NCBI GenBank assembly: GCA_035548495.1 | Contig: DASZSV010000072.1 | Location: 1-64,000 of the forward strand | Reading direction: 5' to 3' | From: CAILZL01 sp035548495 | Lineage (GTDB): Bacteria; Pseudomonadota; Gammaproteobacteria; Steroidobacterales; Steroidobacteraceae | Length of the DNA stretch: 64,000 nt | In this document: piece after piece, positions 53,148 through 62,115 of the stretch | Layout of the letters: each line of letters begins with the position of its first letter | How positions within the stretch are numbered: the first letter of the stretch is position 1 | The notes under the pieces: model-generated | What the model was told of the DNA's origin: nothing | The model's database searches: none | The model's input: only the letters and a program-made list of their open reading frames with translations | Position numbers and translations under genes: made by a program

Positions 53148-54245
53148 ATGCATCCTCATGACCTTGAACTGGAAGTCGCCAAACTGCGCAAGCGCATTGC
53201 CGCATTGACCGAAGAGGCGGCAACCAATGAACGCGTGCTGAAGAAAACCCAGCAACGCGAGCTGGAATTGCTGAAAGCAGGCGAGCTGCCAAAACTGTTT
53301 GAAGTGATGTGCGAACGGCTTAAGCTTTCATACGGACTGGATGCCGTTACCCTGCTGCTTGCCGATCCCGAACACGAAATACGCCACTTGTTGATGGCGC
53401 GTCACACACCGGCAGAACTGTTTCCCGATGTCATCTTTGCCGACAACGTCATGGGATTGCTGCCACACTTCAGATCCAGCAAGAAACCGTGGCTGGGCGC
53501 ATACTCGGCCGTGCATCATCGTGTGCTGTTCAGCCGTGTTGACGGCCTGAAAAGCGTTGCGCTGATTCCGTTGTGGCGTCATGACGCGCTCGATGGCGTG
53601 ATCAATTTCGGCAGCAATGATGCAACACGCTTTACACAGGAACTGGCAACGGATTTTTTTGCACACCTCGGTGTCATCGCTTCGTTTGCACTGGAGAACG
53701 CCATCAATCGTACGCGGCTGGTGCAAAGCGGACTCACCGACTTTCTCACCGGCTGGCATAACCGCCGTTATCTGCACGAACGCATGAAGGAAGAAATTTC
53801 GCGTGCCTATCGCAATCGCAGCGGCGTGGCCTGCGTGTTGCTCGATCTGGATCATTTCAAGAGCATCAATGATCAATACGGTCATCTTGCTGGCGATGCC
53901 GCATTGTGTGAAGCATCACAACGCATCAATCAGCAGATTCGCGGTGGTGATGCCGCGGCGCGTTATGGCGGTGATGAATTTGTGGTGCTGGTGCCGGCCA
54001 TTTCACCGGAACAGGCCGAAGCATTGGCGGAACGCATGCGTCAGGCGGTGTGCGCGACACCACTGAAACTGTCGAATGATGTGCAGCACACCTTGACCGT
54101 ATCCATTGGCGTGGCATTGATGAGCATGACGGACCGCGCCATCAATCTCGAATCCTGTGCCGAACAATTGCTGGCCGAAGCCGATGCAGCGTTATATCGC
54201 GCCAAGCAACAAGGGCGTAACCGGGTGGAAATGACCGTGTGCTGA
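53148..54245 (+). CDS. Diguanylate cyclase with DUF484/GAF sensor
   Basis: 365 residues. N-terminal coiled coil (LELEVAKLRKRIAALTEEAA) and DUF484/GAF-like domain (about 45-185), then GGDEF domain with intact active site RYGGDEF (274-278) and an inhibitory I-site RGGD (265-268) five residues upstream. It should make c-di-GMP in the cytoplasm with product inhibition. No membrane segment. It stands alone, divergent from pdxH. Confidence 0.93.
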   Translation: MHPHDLELEVAKLRKRIAALTEEAATNERVLKKTQQRELELLKAGELPKLFEVMCERLKLSYGLDAVTLLLADPEHEIRHLLMARHTPAELFPDVIFADNVMGLLPHFRSSKKPWLGAYSAVHHRVLFSRVDGLKSVALIPLWRHDALDGVINFGSNDATRFTQELATDFFAHLGVIASFALENAINRTRLVQSGLTDFLTGWHNRRYLHERMKEEISRAYRNRSGVACVLLDLDHFKSINDQYGHLAGDAALCEASQRINQQIRGGDAAARYGGDEFVVLVPAISPEQAEALAERMRQAVCATPLKLSNDVQHTLTVSIGVALMSMTDRAINLESCAEQLLAEADAALYRAKQQGRNRVEMTVC

Positions 54246-54399
54246 ACACGTGCCGCTGCCAATCAACCTATTCTGCATGCACATTGCGCCGCAGTATGGC
54301 GACAGATGTGATGTACGTCGCGGCATGTCATGCTGCGAGCCGGTGAGTCTGTGGCACAATCGCAGCCTGTGTGTCTGGCCGCAAAATCCGGGTTGAATC

Positions 54400-56211
54400 A
54401 TGCGTCGTCATTGGTGTTGGTTGTGGGTCGCGCTGTGCGCAGCAATGTTAACCGCCTGTGGTGGCGGTGGTTCAAGTGATGGTGGTGTTGCATCAAGCAG
54501 CAGAAGCAGCCTGAGCAGTGCAAGTTCTTCTTCAAGTTCGAGTTCCAGTTCAAGTTCTAGCTCAAGCTCAAGCAGCGGTAGCTCCAGCAGCGCCAGTTCT
54601 TCTTCCAGCAGTTCAAGTGCAAACAGTTCTGCGGCAGCGATCACCATTACAGTGAACACTGCTTCGACACACACCATTTCGAAATGGATTTACGGCATCA
54701 ACTCCTACACTGGTGTGCCCAATGTACCCAACGTCACCATGGATCGCGCCGGTGGCAATCGCTGGACGGCATACAACTGGGAAAATAATTATTCCAATGC
54801 AGGCAGTGATTATGGTCCATACAGCAATGACAGTTACCTGAGCAGCAGTACCACGCCAGCAGAAGCGGTACGCAAGGTCATTCAGTCGGATCATGATGCA
54901 AACATTGCCGGCATCATTACTGTGCAAATGCAGGGAATGGTATCCGCCGATGGCAATGGCAATGTCAGCGTGGCCAATCCACCGGATATGACGCGCTTTA
55001 AAACCGTGGTGGACAAGAAGAGCAGTGTGTCAGCAACGCCCTTTACACTGACGCCGCCCACCAGTGATGCCAATGTTTACATGGATGAATTTCTGTGGGC
55101 GCTGGATCAGAAATTTTCCGGTCAGGGAATTTTTTCCGCCGCGTCCTCAACGCCAACATTTGTCAGTCTGGATAATGAACCGGAGCTGTGGAATTCCACG
55201 CATCTCGAAGTGCAGGGTTCCACGCGCGTTTCTTCGGACACTTACATCAGCAAGACCATCGCACTCAGCAAGGCATTGAAAGATCAGTTTCCTGATGTGG
55301 TGATCTTTGGACCCGTGCATTATGGATTTGCGGGTATTTACAGTTGGAACGGTGAATTGCATCCAACACCCAATGGCAACGACTGGTTTCCTGACAAATA
55401 TATGCAGGCAATCAAGACTGCATCCGACAGCTATGGTAAGCCACTGGTGGATGTATATGACTTTCACTGGTATCCGGAAGTCTACGATGCCAATGGCACA
55501 CGCATCCTCGATATGGCAGGTACTTCATTGACTGATACGCAAGTACAACAGATCGTACAGGCGCCACGCGATCTGTGGGACCCCGCCTGGCATGACCCCA
55601 ACAACAGCAATCCGTGGGTTTATCAAACGCTGGGCAGCACGCCAATCCAGCTTATTCCGCGCCTGCAGGCCAAGATTGATGCCGAGTTTCCCGCAATGAA
55701 AGGCATTGCCATCACCGAGTATCAATGCGGCGGCTGGCGCCACATTGCCGGCACCATTGCGCAAGCCGACATGCTCGGCATATTCGGTGCGCAAAATCTG
55801 TTTGCCGCCAGCATGTGGCCGCCGGGCAGCAACACCACGCCCAGTTATGATTACGCACTGGCAGGCTTTCGCGCATTTCGCGGATTCGATGGCGGCACCG
55901 CAAACTTCGGTGATGTTTCCGTTGCGGCTACTTCCAGCGATGTATCGAAGGTGGTGGTGTATGTCAGCAAGGACAGCACCAATGCTTCACGTGTGGTGAT
56001 GGTGGCGATCAATCGCAGCACCAGTGCACAGGCAACGGCCATCAACGGCATTGCGTTATCCGGAACGGCTTCCATTTATCAGATCACGGCAAGCTCTGCC
56101 TCTGGACAGAATTCCATTCATCCGGTGTTGATCGGTACGCAGGCTGCCAGTGGCAATTCATTCAGCATCACACTGCCTGCATTGAGCGTCACCACCATTG
56201 ATGTGCATTGA
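54400..56211 (+). CDS. GH44 endoglucanase lipoprotein with poly-serine linker
   Basis: 603 residues. Lipoprotein signal with lipobox LTAC (Cys20), then an almost pure serine linker (about 32-77), as in surface enzymes of Cellvibrio-type bacteria. Catalytic domain of family GH44: WIYGINSYTGVPN, RAGGNRWTAYNWENN, acid/base in LDNEPELW (Glu260), VDVYDFHWYPE and nucleophile Glu440 in IAITEYQCGG. The C-terminal beta-sandwich closes at the end. GH44 enzymes cut cellulose, xyloglucan or mannan. It is probably attached to the outer membrane, so hydrolysis occurs at the surface. Confidence 0.92.
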   Translation: MRRHWCWLWVALCAAMLTACGGGGSSDGGVASSSRSSLSSASSSSSSSSSSSSSSSSSSGSSSSASSSSSSSSANSSAAAITITVNTASTHTISKWIYGINSYTGVPNVPNVTMDRAGGNRWTAYNWENNYSNAGSDYGPYSNDSYLSSSTTPAEAVRKVIQSDHDANIAGIITVQMQGMVSADGNGNVSVANPPDMTRFKTVVDKKSSVSATPFTLTPPTSDANVYMDEFLWALDQKFSGQGIFSAASSTPTFVSLDNEPELWNSTHLEVQGSTRVSSDTYISKTIALSKALKDQFPDVVIFGPVHYGFAGIYSWNGELHPTPNGNDWFPDKYMQAIKTASDSYGKPLVDVYDFHWYPEVYDANGTRILDMAGTSLTDTQVQQIVQAPRDLWDPAWHDPNNSNPWVYQTLGSTPIQLIPRLQAKIDAEFPAMKGIAITEYQCGGWRHIAGTIAQADMLGIFGAQNLFAASMWPPGSNTTPSYDYALAGFRAFRGFDGGTANFGDVSVAATSSDVSKVVVYVSKDSTNASRVVMVAINRSTSAQATAINGIALSGTASIYQITASSASGQNSIHPVLIGTQAASGNSFSITLPALSVTTIDVH

Positions 56212-56245
56212 TGAATGCGTGATACAACTGTTGTGCAGCATTGCA

Positions 56246-57247
56246 TCACTGACGTCTTGTAAACATCAATGACAAAAACACCGGTACGCCAATCAACGCA
56301 GTGAGTGCGCCGACCGGCAGTTGATGTGGTGCAAACAATGTGCGTGCTGCCGTATCTGCCAATGTAAGCAGGGTGCCGCCCAGCAGCACAGCGGCAGGTA
56401 CCACGCGACGATGATCCGCACCCACCAGCCATCGTGCGAGATGTGGCGTCATCAATCCCACAAATCCGATGGTGCCGGCGCTGGTTACCGCACTGGCAGT
56501 CAGTATCGAACTGATCGCAAACAGACCGATGCGTACCCGCCTGACATTCATGCCCAGCGCCTGCGCCTGGGTTTCGCCGCGTGTCAGTAGATTGAGATGT
56601 CGCGCCAGTATCCATGTAAATGCAGTGCCAATCATCAGCAGCACACACAGAACAACCGGTGAGTCACTGCTGACTTCACCCATCAACCAGAACAGCATGC
56701 TGCGCAGGCGTGATTCATCACCCAGCGCCAGCAACAGGGTGATGACCGCGCTGGTGCCAGATGCAATGATCACACCGGTGAGCAACAGGCGTGTGGGTGA
56801 CCAACTGCCTTCGGCATGTGCCAGCGCAAAGACCAGCAGCGTTGCGGCAAATGCGCCGGCGATGGAAGCGCCATGAACCGCAACCGTGCCCAGTCCCAGC
56901 AACATGGCAAGCAATGCAGCCACTGCCGCACCGCCTGATGTGCCGATGATGAAAGGATCGGCAAGCGGATTGCGCAACAGTGCCTGCATGTAAACACCGG
57001 CCAGTGCCAGCACACCGCCCAGCGCAAAGGCATTCAATGCACGCGGCAAGCGCAGATTGAACAGGATGGCATATTGAATGGAGTGAGAGTCCGCGTGACT
57101 GAACAATACGCTGACAACGTCGTGCAGGCTCAGTGTCACGCTGCCGGATGACAGCGCCAGTGCAATGGCCACCATTGCGCACAAACAGAGCAGCAGCAGG
57201 TGCAAAGATGTCCTGGCGCCGGAGAGGGTTGAGCTGCTGCGATTCAT
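56246..57247 (-). CDS. FecCD/BtuC-family ABC permease
   Basis: 333 residues with about ten membrane helices. Family segments: FNLRLPRALNAFALGGVLALAGVYMQALLRNPLADPFIIG in pieces, GTIGFVGLMTPHLARWLVG, and LPVGALTALIGVPVFLSLM. It should import an iron-siderophore complex, haem or vitamin B12, presumably with the ATPase encoded at 50.8 kb, since neither has another partner here. No periplasmic binding protein is nearby. The ATG at 57247 (MNRSSS) is chosen over the codon two before. Confidence 0.92.
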   Translation of the reverse strand: MNRSSSTLSGARTSLHLLLLCLCAMVAIALALSSGSVTLSLHDVVSVLFSHADSHSIQYAILFNLRLPRALNAFALGGVLALAGVYMQALLRNPLADPFIIGTSGGAAVAALLAMLLGLGTVAVHGASIAGAFAATLLVFALAHAEGSWSPTRLLLTGVIIASGTSAVITLLLALGDESRLRSMLFWLMGEVSSDSPVVLCVLLMIGTAFTWILARHLNLLTRGETQAQALGMNVRRVRIGLFAISSILTASAVTSAGTIGFVGLMTPHLARWLVGADHRRVVPAAVLLGGTLLTLADTAARTLFAPHQLPVGALTALIGVPVFLSLMFTRRQ

Positions 57248-57370
57248 AACCACGCAAGCGTACGCAAAGCGCAGACAACTGCAAACAGTTTCGGCAGCAA
57301 CGCCATATTCATGTCAATCCGCACAAATTGGTTTGCAGGCTTCTGCATGCCTGTGGAACAATCCCGGGCC

Positions 57371-57940
57371 ATGAATGACTTTGTTGATGCACAGGGGTTT
57401 CGCGCCAATGTCGGGATCGTATTGATCCGCGATGACTGTCAGGTATTTGTCGGCGGCCGTTCCGGCGGACGCGGCTGGCAATTTCCACAGGGCGGTATTG
57501 GTGCGGGCGAAAAACCCGAAGAAGCGCTGTTCCGCGAGTTGCACGAAGAAATCGGTTTATTGCGCGATGATGTGCAAATCATCGCCAGCACCAGCAACTG
57601 GTTGCGATACCGGTTGCCTGCGCAATATCAACGTGCCGATCGCGAAGTAAAAGGCCAGAAGCAACGCTGGTTCATGCTGCGCTTTACCGGCAGCGAGAGC
57701 CGTTTCAACTTTGCCACCACCAGTCAGCCCGAGTTTGACCGCTGGCGCTGGATTGATTACTGGGAACCGGTACGCGAAGTCATTTATTTCAAACGGGCGG
57801 TCTATGCGCGTGCACTGGAAGAGCTGGGACACAAGGCATTCGACAATGGCCCGCCACCCTTGCCCGAGTGGTGGCAGGATGAAAAAAATTTGCGGTCACT
57901 GGTCAAGCGGCGTGAGCGGCAGGATGTGATGAAGGCATAG
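57371..57940 (+). CDS. rppH: RNA pyrophosphohydrolase RppH (NudH)
   Basis: 189 residues. Nudix hydrolase that removes pyrophosphate from the 5' end of mRNA and starts RNase E-dependent decay. The start MNDFVDAQGFRANVGIVL matches the family (gammaproteobacterial forms begin near DGYRPNVGI). The Nudix box is complete: GGIGAGEKPEEALFRELHEE followed by IGL. Further signatures: WLRYRLP, KGQKQRWFMLRF and EFDRWRWIDYW. The in-frame ATG at 57311 would add 20 non-conserved residues. Confidence 0.95.
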   Translation: MNDFVDAQGFRANVGIVLIRDDCQVFVGGRSGGRGWQFPQGGIGAGEKPEEALFRELHEEIGLLRDDVQIIASTSNWLRYRLPAQYQRADREVKGQKQRWFMLRFTGSESRFNFATTSQPEFDRWRWIDYWEPVREVIYFKRAVYARALEELGHKAFDNGPPPLPEWWQDEKNLRSLVKRRERQDVMKA

Positions 57941-57969
57941 CAGGTATCCTTGCTTCAGAGGTGCCGCAG

Positions 57970-57994
57970 GTGGGCTGAGTTTGTAAAGCCCAAC
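57970..57994. repeat. Palindrome at the left edge of the Rhs region
   Basis: GTGGGCT and AGCCCAAC flank a 10-bp loop (inverted repeat), a type of short palindrome common between proteobacterial genes. It lies between rppH and the first Rhs fragment and may end rppH transcription. Confidence 0.5.
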
Positions 57995-58016
57995 AGCAGT
58001 TTGGTGGATTGGTAAG

Positions 58017-58979
58017 TTGCATGACCAATCGAATGGACGCATCTGCAATCCTGTCATGGGCCGGTTCATCAATCCAGACCCGCATGTGACTGACCCGAGT
58101 AATACTCAGAATTACAATCGCTGTAGTTACGCATTGAACAATCCATTGAGATATACCGATCCAACTGGAAAGGATGTGGGTGATGATTTTTGTGACGCGT
58201 GTGTCTCTGATCCCGGTAGTGATCCGGGCAGTGACAATGTCTCAGATCCTAGTACCACAGATCCTAATGCCACCGACCCAAGTGCTGCGGATCCAAATTC
58301 TGATCCCATTATTCCCGTTGATGGAATACTCGCCAGTGCGCCAGGTGATAGTGGGTCGTCAGATGCCGGAGGGAGTTTATCTACCAAATCATTTCTTGGA
58401 AATTTCTTGAGAGATATTCCACTTCTAGGAGGCGCCCTTGGTGGCCTTGGGGATGTGATTTCTGGGTTGGGAAATCTGATTGTTGGCAATTTCCGGCAAG
58501 GTTTTGATGAGATTGGGAGTGGATTTGAGGAGATAGGTTTAAGCGTTGTAGACCTTGCAGGCAAGGCGTGGGCGTTGCCGGATACGGCTATAGGTCTGGT
58601 GTGTGGCTCAATTGGTTCGCTCGTAGGCCTTTTTACCGGAACACACCCCGGTATTTCTTTTGGCCACAATGCCATACAATTTACAAATAACCCGTTGATG
58701 CTCAGTGCCATGACATTTGGTAATGTAATTGTTTATGGAACAGACAAAACTATGCAGCCTAATTACAGTAGTCCGTTAGTTGCTGGAGGCGCAACAACTG
58801 GATATCAAGAGATGCATCATACAATTCAAGCGGAAGTGTTAGGCCCACTATATTTCCCTGCACATATTGTTTCCGGCGTTACCGGTGAAATAATGGATGG
58901 TTCTTGGCATGGAGCTGACGCGTTTTTGGAAACTGGTCCTCATTCTAGTTCACCGGGTCCTTGGTGGTGGGGTAAGTAA
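58017..58979 (+). CDS. Rhs C-terminal fragment with its own tip domain (unit 1)
   Basis: 320 residues. Only the end of the RHS core is present: NGRICNPVMGRFINPDPHVTDP, NYNRCSYALNNPLRYTDPTG (residues 6-51), the conserved border after which toxin tips diverge. The tip has a repetitive Asp/Pro/Ser stretch (about 60-105), glycine-rich hydrophobic segments (GGALGGLGDVISGLGNLIVG) and a C-terminal part with GHNAIQFTNNPLM and YQEMHHTIQAEVLGPLYFPAHI, similar to tails seen on other Rhs proteins. No known toxin fold is recognised. It lacks the long repeat region and any secretion signal, so it is probably an orphan module and not expressed as a delivered toxin. Confidence 0.75.
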   Translation: MHDQSNGRICNPVMGRFINPDPHVTDPSNTQNYNRCSYALNNPLRYTDPTGKDVGDDFCDACVSDPGSDPGSDNVSDPSTTDPNATDPSAADPNSDPIIPVDGILASAPGDSGSSDAGGSLSTKSFLGNFLRDIPLLGGALGGLGDVISGLGNLIVGNFRQGFDEIGSGFEEIGLSVVDLAGKAWALPDTAIGLVCGSIGSLVGLFTGTHPGISFGHNAIQFTNNPLMLSAMTFGNVIVYGTDKTMQPNYSSPLVAGGATTGYQEMHHTIQAEVLGPLYFPAHIVSGVTGEIMDGSWHGADAFLETGPHSSSPGPWWWGK

Positions 58980-58981
58980 AA

Positions 58982-59443
58982 ATGCGCAACATGTTTTTGG
59001 TGACAACAGTTGTTCTCGTCCTGCTATTTCTTCAGGGATGTCCACTGGTTGTAGTAACATCCATTTACAATCATTCAGGTCTGGGGCTTGTACTTCATTG
59101 TGTTGATCGAGATATTGAATGGGCTAACGGTACTTCGATTCGGTTCGATGGGCACCTCATCAATGAGCTTCCATTGGTAAAGACACGAAATGGCTACATT
59201 TCCGAATATAAGATCAAATTTGGCAACGAGTGGGCAATCTACCAATTCAGAACGATTGCGAACCTACAAACCTATCGCCAAGCTGACCGCAGTTTTCGTG
59301 ATGACTTTAATTATGAATATCGTTTCCAGATCGAGCCAGATCGGAAAATTTATGTCATTCAGAACAACTCTGATTTTCCGGACCTTGACGTCTTGCATAA
59401 AGGCCAACCTCCCGGTTACCCTTTAGAACCAACGTATGAGTAG
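58982..59443 (+). CDS. Putative lipoprotein, candidate immunity protein for unit 1
   Basis: 153 residues starting 2 bp after the Rhs fragment. Signal peptide with a lipobox-like LFLQGC (cysteine about position 20), then a mixed alpha/beta periplasmic domain (LHCVDRDIEWANGTSIRFDGH, FRDDFNYEYRFQIEPDRKIYV). No family is recognised. Immediate placement after a toxin tip and periplasmic location suggest an immunity protein; this is inference from context. Confidence 0.6.
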   Translation: MRNMFLVTTVVLVLLFLQGCPLVVVTSIYNHSGLGLVLHCVDRDIEWANGTSIRFDGHLINELPLVKTRNGYISEYKIKFGNEWAIYQFRTIANLQTYRQADRSFRDDFNYEYRFQIEPDRKIYVIQNNSDFPDLDVLHKGQPPGYPLEPTYE

Positions 59444-59479
59444 CTACTCTCAATTAGTAGTCAGAGAACAATAATTTTC

Positions 59480-59965
59480 ATGAATAAATTGTCTCGAGTA
59501 ATTCTGGTTGCATCATTAACTATGTGTTGTTATACCGCTTGGCAGGGGCATATGTGAATTCGTTAGCCAATTGTGTGATAACGGTAATGCAGCCGGCCGA
59601 TTGTCAATAATGGTCAAGTGGATGTGCGGTGGGCTTGGTGCGCTCCGGATGTTGGAGGAATGTCTGGCTTTGAGTTTGACAACGTTTCGCATAAATATGC
59701 AGCCATAGTTAGCAAGGTGCTGACTACTGAGTGTAGAGCGGAAGCGATTGCATCCATTAGGAATGAAGGGCAGGCCAGTGTGTTGCTCGCTTTGCAGAAG
59801 GTGATACAGGAGGCGGCTCGAATGCTATTGACACATCCAAAAGTGGATGAGCATCTGAAGATATATGACCGTTATCTGGACGTGCAGAAGCTCAATGCAT
59901 TGGGAGATGAGGCAGGCAGTATTCAGAATCCTGCGCCAAGGAACAAGAGCAGTAGGGCGCAGTAA
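59480..59965 (+). pseudogene. Broken small secreted or lipoprotein gene
   Basis: A signal-peptide-like start (MNKLSRVILVASLTMCCYTAW, ATG at 59480) runs into a stop. The sense appears to continue in another frame (CEFVSQLCDNGNAAG) and then back in the first frame from about 59606 (NNGQVDVRWAWCAPDVGGM, then a helical tail ending in SSRAQ). Two frameshifts would be needed, so it is probably a decayed second immunity-type gene. The last codons and stop (GCG CAG TAA) lie in the palindrome at 59957. Confidence 0.45.
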
Positions 59966-60008
59966 GCCAAGTATTAAACTAGGTGCACTGCGCCGAACGT
60001 CATGAGAT
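59957..60008. repeat. Junction palindrome between Rhs units 1 and 2
   Basis: GCGCAGT (59957-59963) and ACTGCGC (59987-59993) are inverted around AAGCCAAGTATTAAACTAGG-type filler, followed by CGAACGTCATGAGATGAA. The right half recurs at 62124-62147 with one difference in the last 18 bases, at the junction between units 2 and 3, and the left half recurs at 19345. No gene is seen from 60009 to about 60190. Confidence 0.7.
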
Positions 60009-60131
60009 GAAAGTCTTGAATTTGCGTTGACGATGTTGTGAAGAACGCAAACTACAAGCTAACGACGCGAGGCCGTGTGATTGTTGGTTTGTGCGATTGA
60101 ACGTCATCGGCCGTTGTGAATTAAATGTACG

Positions 60132-61208
60132 TTGCCTCACCACGTTGCCCTTGTGAGTTGTTATAACACCTGCACGACTCCACAATCACCACTGCGGCTT
60201 CACCACCACCAGTACCGGTACCGACTACAAAAGAATTACAGTCCTGCCGGTGACACGACGGTGGAATACGTCCGCCGCAGCGACGAAACCAACAATACTT
60301 ATTACCTGACGTCAGATCATCTGGGCAGCAGTGACATGGTCACCTGTGGATCGGATGTGAGTGGTCGCGCAGCGGGGACAGTATTAATCCATGAAAGCTT
60401 CAGTGCCTTCGGCACAAGGCGCGGCAGCAGTTGGAGCAGCTTACCGACCACCACGGACATGAACAACATTGCCAGCACCACACGCACTGGCTTTACCGGA
60501 CAAGAGATGATGGATAATTTGGGATTGGTGAACATGAATGGGCGTGTTTACAATCCGTTGATTGGCCGGTTTATCAGTGCCGATCCGCATGTGACCGATC
60601 CAACGGATCCACAGAACTTCAATCGCTACAGTTATGTACTCAACAATCCATTGAGCTATACCGACCCCACCGGGTTTGATGATACGAAGTGCAACGTTGA
60701 TCAAAAAGCAGCACAGGATTCACGTGGTAGTGACACAGTGGTGCATTGTCAATCGAGCGGAGGTGGTGATAGAGGTGGCAACTATGGTAATGGCGGCAAT
60801 AACGACACGAATAGCGAAAATCTACCGGCATTATTGATTATTGGACAGAGACCGAATTGTGATGCTGCTTGCCAGCAGCAAGGCCAAGACAATTACAACA
60901 CACAAACAGAACTCAATATGAGGATATCGCCAAGCAGGCTCAGCAGCAGAGTCTATCGTTTGACCTTCCTATGTGGCAATTACCCAAATTCTTGGCGTCG
61001 TCTTGGTCAAGTTATTTGGAAAGGTGTCTATGGATGGATTGCGACTTACAGGGACAAATAGCGCGACGGCTTTGGCGGGTCGCGCCATACGGTTGGATTT
61101 GCAGCATACGATGTCACATCTGCGATAATATCAATGCCTAGTTCTGATGATCAAACCGTAGAAAATCACATAGATGAGCTCTTATTAGACAATCTCTTTC
61201 CTGATTAA
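60132..61208 (+). pseudogene. Rhs C-terminal fragment, disrupted (unit 2)
   Basis: RHS core begins near GDTTVEYVRRS (about 60250) and runs through SDHLGSSDMVTCGSDVSG, TRTGFTGQEMMDN, NMNGRVYNPLIGRFISADPH and NRYSYVLNNPLSYTDPTG. Upstream, TSTGTDYK is recognisable in a different frame: two extra bases relative to unit 3. The tip after DDTKC has a Gly/Asn-rich spacer, then IIGQRPNCDAACQQQ. An in-frame TAG at 61059-61061 cuts the frame, after which RHTVGFAAYDV and VENHIDELLLDNLFPD follow to a TAA at 61206. So at least two lesions are present and the gene is unlikely to be functional. Confidence 0.7.
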
Positions 61209-61237
61209 CGTTGGACAGCTTATGGAGTAATTGCCAA

Positions 61238-61486
61238 ATGAATAATGTAGTAGAACAGGCGGTGTTAAAGATACTTTCCGATATTCTGGGAAGAAATGCT
61301 ACTCAGGCGGATTTGGACATAGGTATGAGTAAGGGATTAAGTATTATTCCCGATGATTTGTCTTTTCGGTTCATACCTGAATTGGAGGCCAGGCTCGGTG
61401 TTTCTGCGACCTATGAGGAATGGCTGAATGTTAATACTGGCCGTGAAGTTATTTACTTGTTCGAGTCACTTCTGAAGAAACAATAA
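61238..61486 (+). CDS. Acyl-carrier-like small protein, candidate immunity protein
   Basis: 82 residues from the ATG at 61238, 29 bp after the unit 2 tip. Helical, with a layout resembling acyl carrier proteins: QAVLKILSDILG, then IPDDLSFRFIPELEARLGVS, then NTGREVIYLFESLL. At the place of the ACP DSL motif it has DDL, so the serine that carries phosphopantetheine is missing and it cannot be a working ACP. Small ACP-like helical proteins next to a toxin tip could be immunity proteins; this is inferred only from position and pattern. Confidence 0.55.
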   Translation: MNNVVEQAVLKILSDILGRNATQADLDIGMSKGLSIIPDDLSFRFIPELEARLGVSATYEEWLNVNTGREVIYLFESLLKKQ

Positions 61487-61521
61487 ATCATCATTTCAAC
61501 CCATAAGCTGGGTACGCAATA

Positions 61522-62115
61522 ATGAAAGCTCTGATACAAATGATTGCGGTTCAGACACTGATAGTTGGCGGTATGCAGATGTCAGGTCTGTACCGCATGA
61601 ACACGATTCATTGGTTTACGCCGGTAAATGTCCTGATCGGAGCAGTGCTCTTTTACGCGTATGGGACAATCACGAGAAGTTATCTGCGAAAGCGCGGTAG
61701 CCAAGGAGGTGAGAATGCGATGGCCGATAATTCGGGGACTATGTCTCTGGAGCCTTCTAAAACCAGAATTGCTTTTGCATTCACTTTTATGGGAGCGCTT
61801 GGTTTCTTCTTTACATTGACTACTCTTGTTTCGCTCTCTGGATTTCTTCCAGGTAAGGAAATGACTTTGGCGGCCAGAGTGTCGCAAATTGAACCTGGGC
61901 ATTCTGGGGGGCGATTTTGCAAGACTAATATCTATCTTTTTATACTGGGACGCGATCAAGATATTTTTATTTGCTATAAACACGTTATGCCTTGGGCGAG
62001 GCCATTAGGACCGGATAACTTGCAGGATAATGATATCGTTTCAGTTGATGTGCGACAGACCGTCTTTGGTGATGTTATTGAGCATGTAACTAAGGTGCAG
62101 AATGAAGCGCAATAA
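61522..62115 (+). CDS. Membrane protein of unknown function in the Rhs array
   Basis: 197 residues with three hydrophobic segments (about 5-20, 32-47 and 85-110, the last FAFTFMGALGFFFTLTTLVSLSG) and a C-terminal soluble domain of about 80 residues (ARVSQIEPGHSGGRFCKTN, ISVDVRQ-like end). No family is recognised. The last codons (GCG CAA TAA) lie in the next palindrome, as in the broken gene ending at 59965. It could be an immunity protein against a membrane- or periplasm-acting tip. Confidence 0.55.
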   Translation: MKALIQMIAVQTLIVGGMQMSGLYRMNTIHWFTPVNVLIGAVLFYAYGTITRSYLRKRGSQGGENAMADNSGTMSLEPSKTRIAFAFTFMGALGFFFTLTTLVSLSGFLPGKEMTLAARVSQIEPGHSGGRFCKTNIYLFILGRDQDIFICYKHVMPWARPLGPDNLQDNDIVSVDVRQTVFGDVIEHVTKVQNEAQ

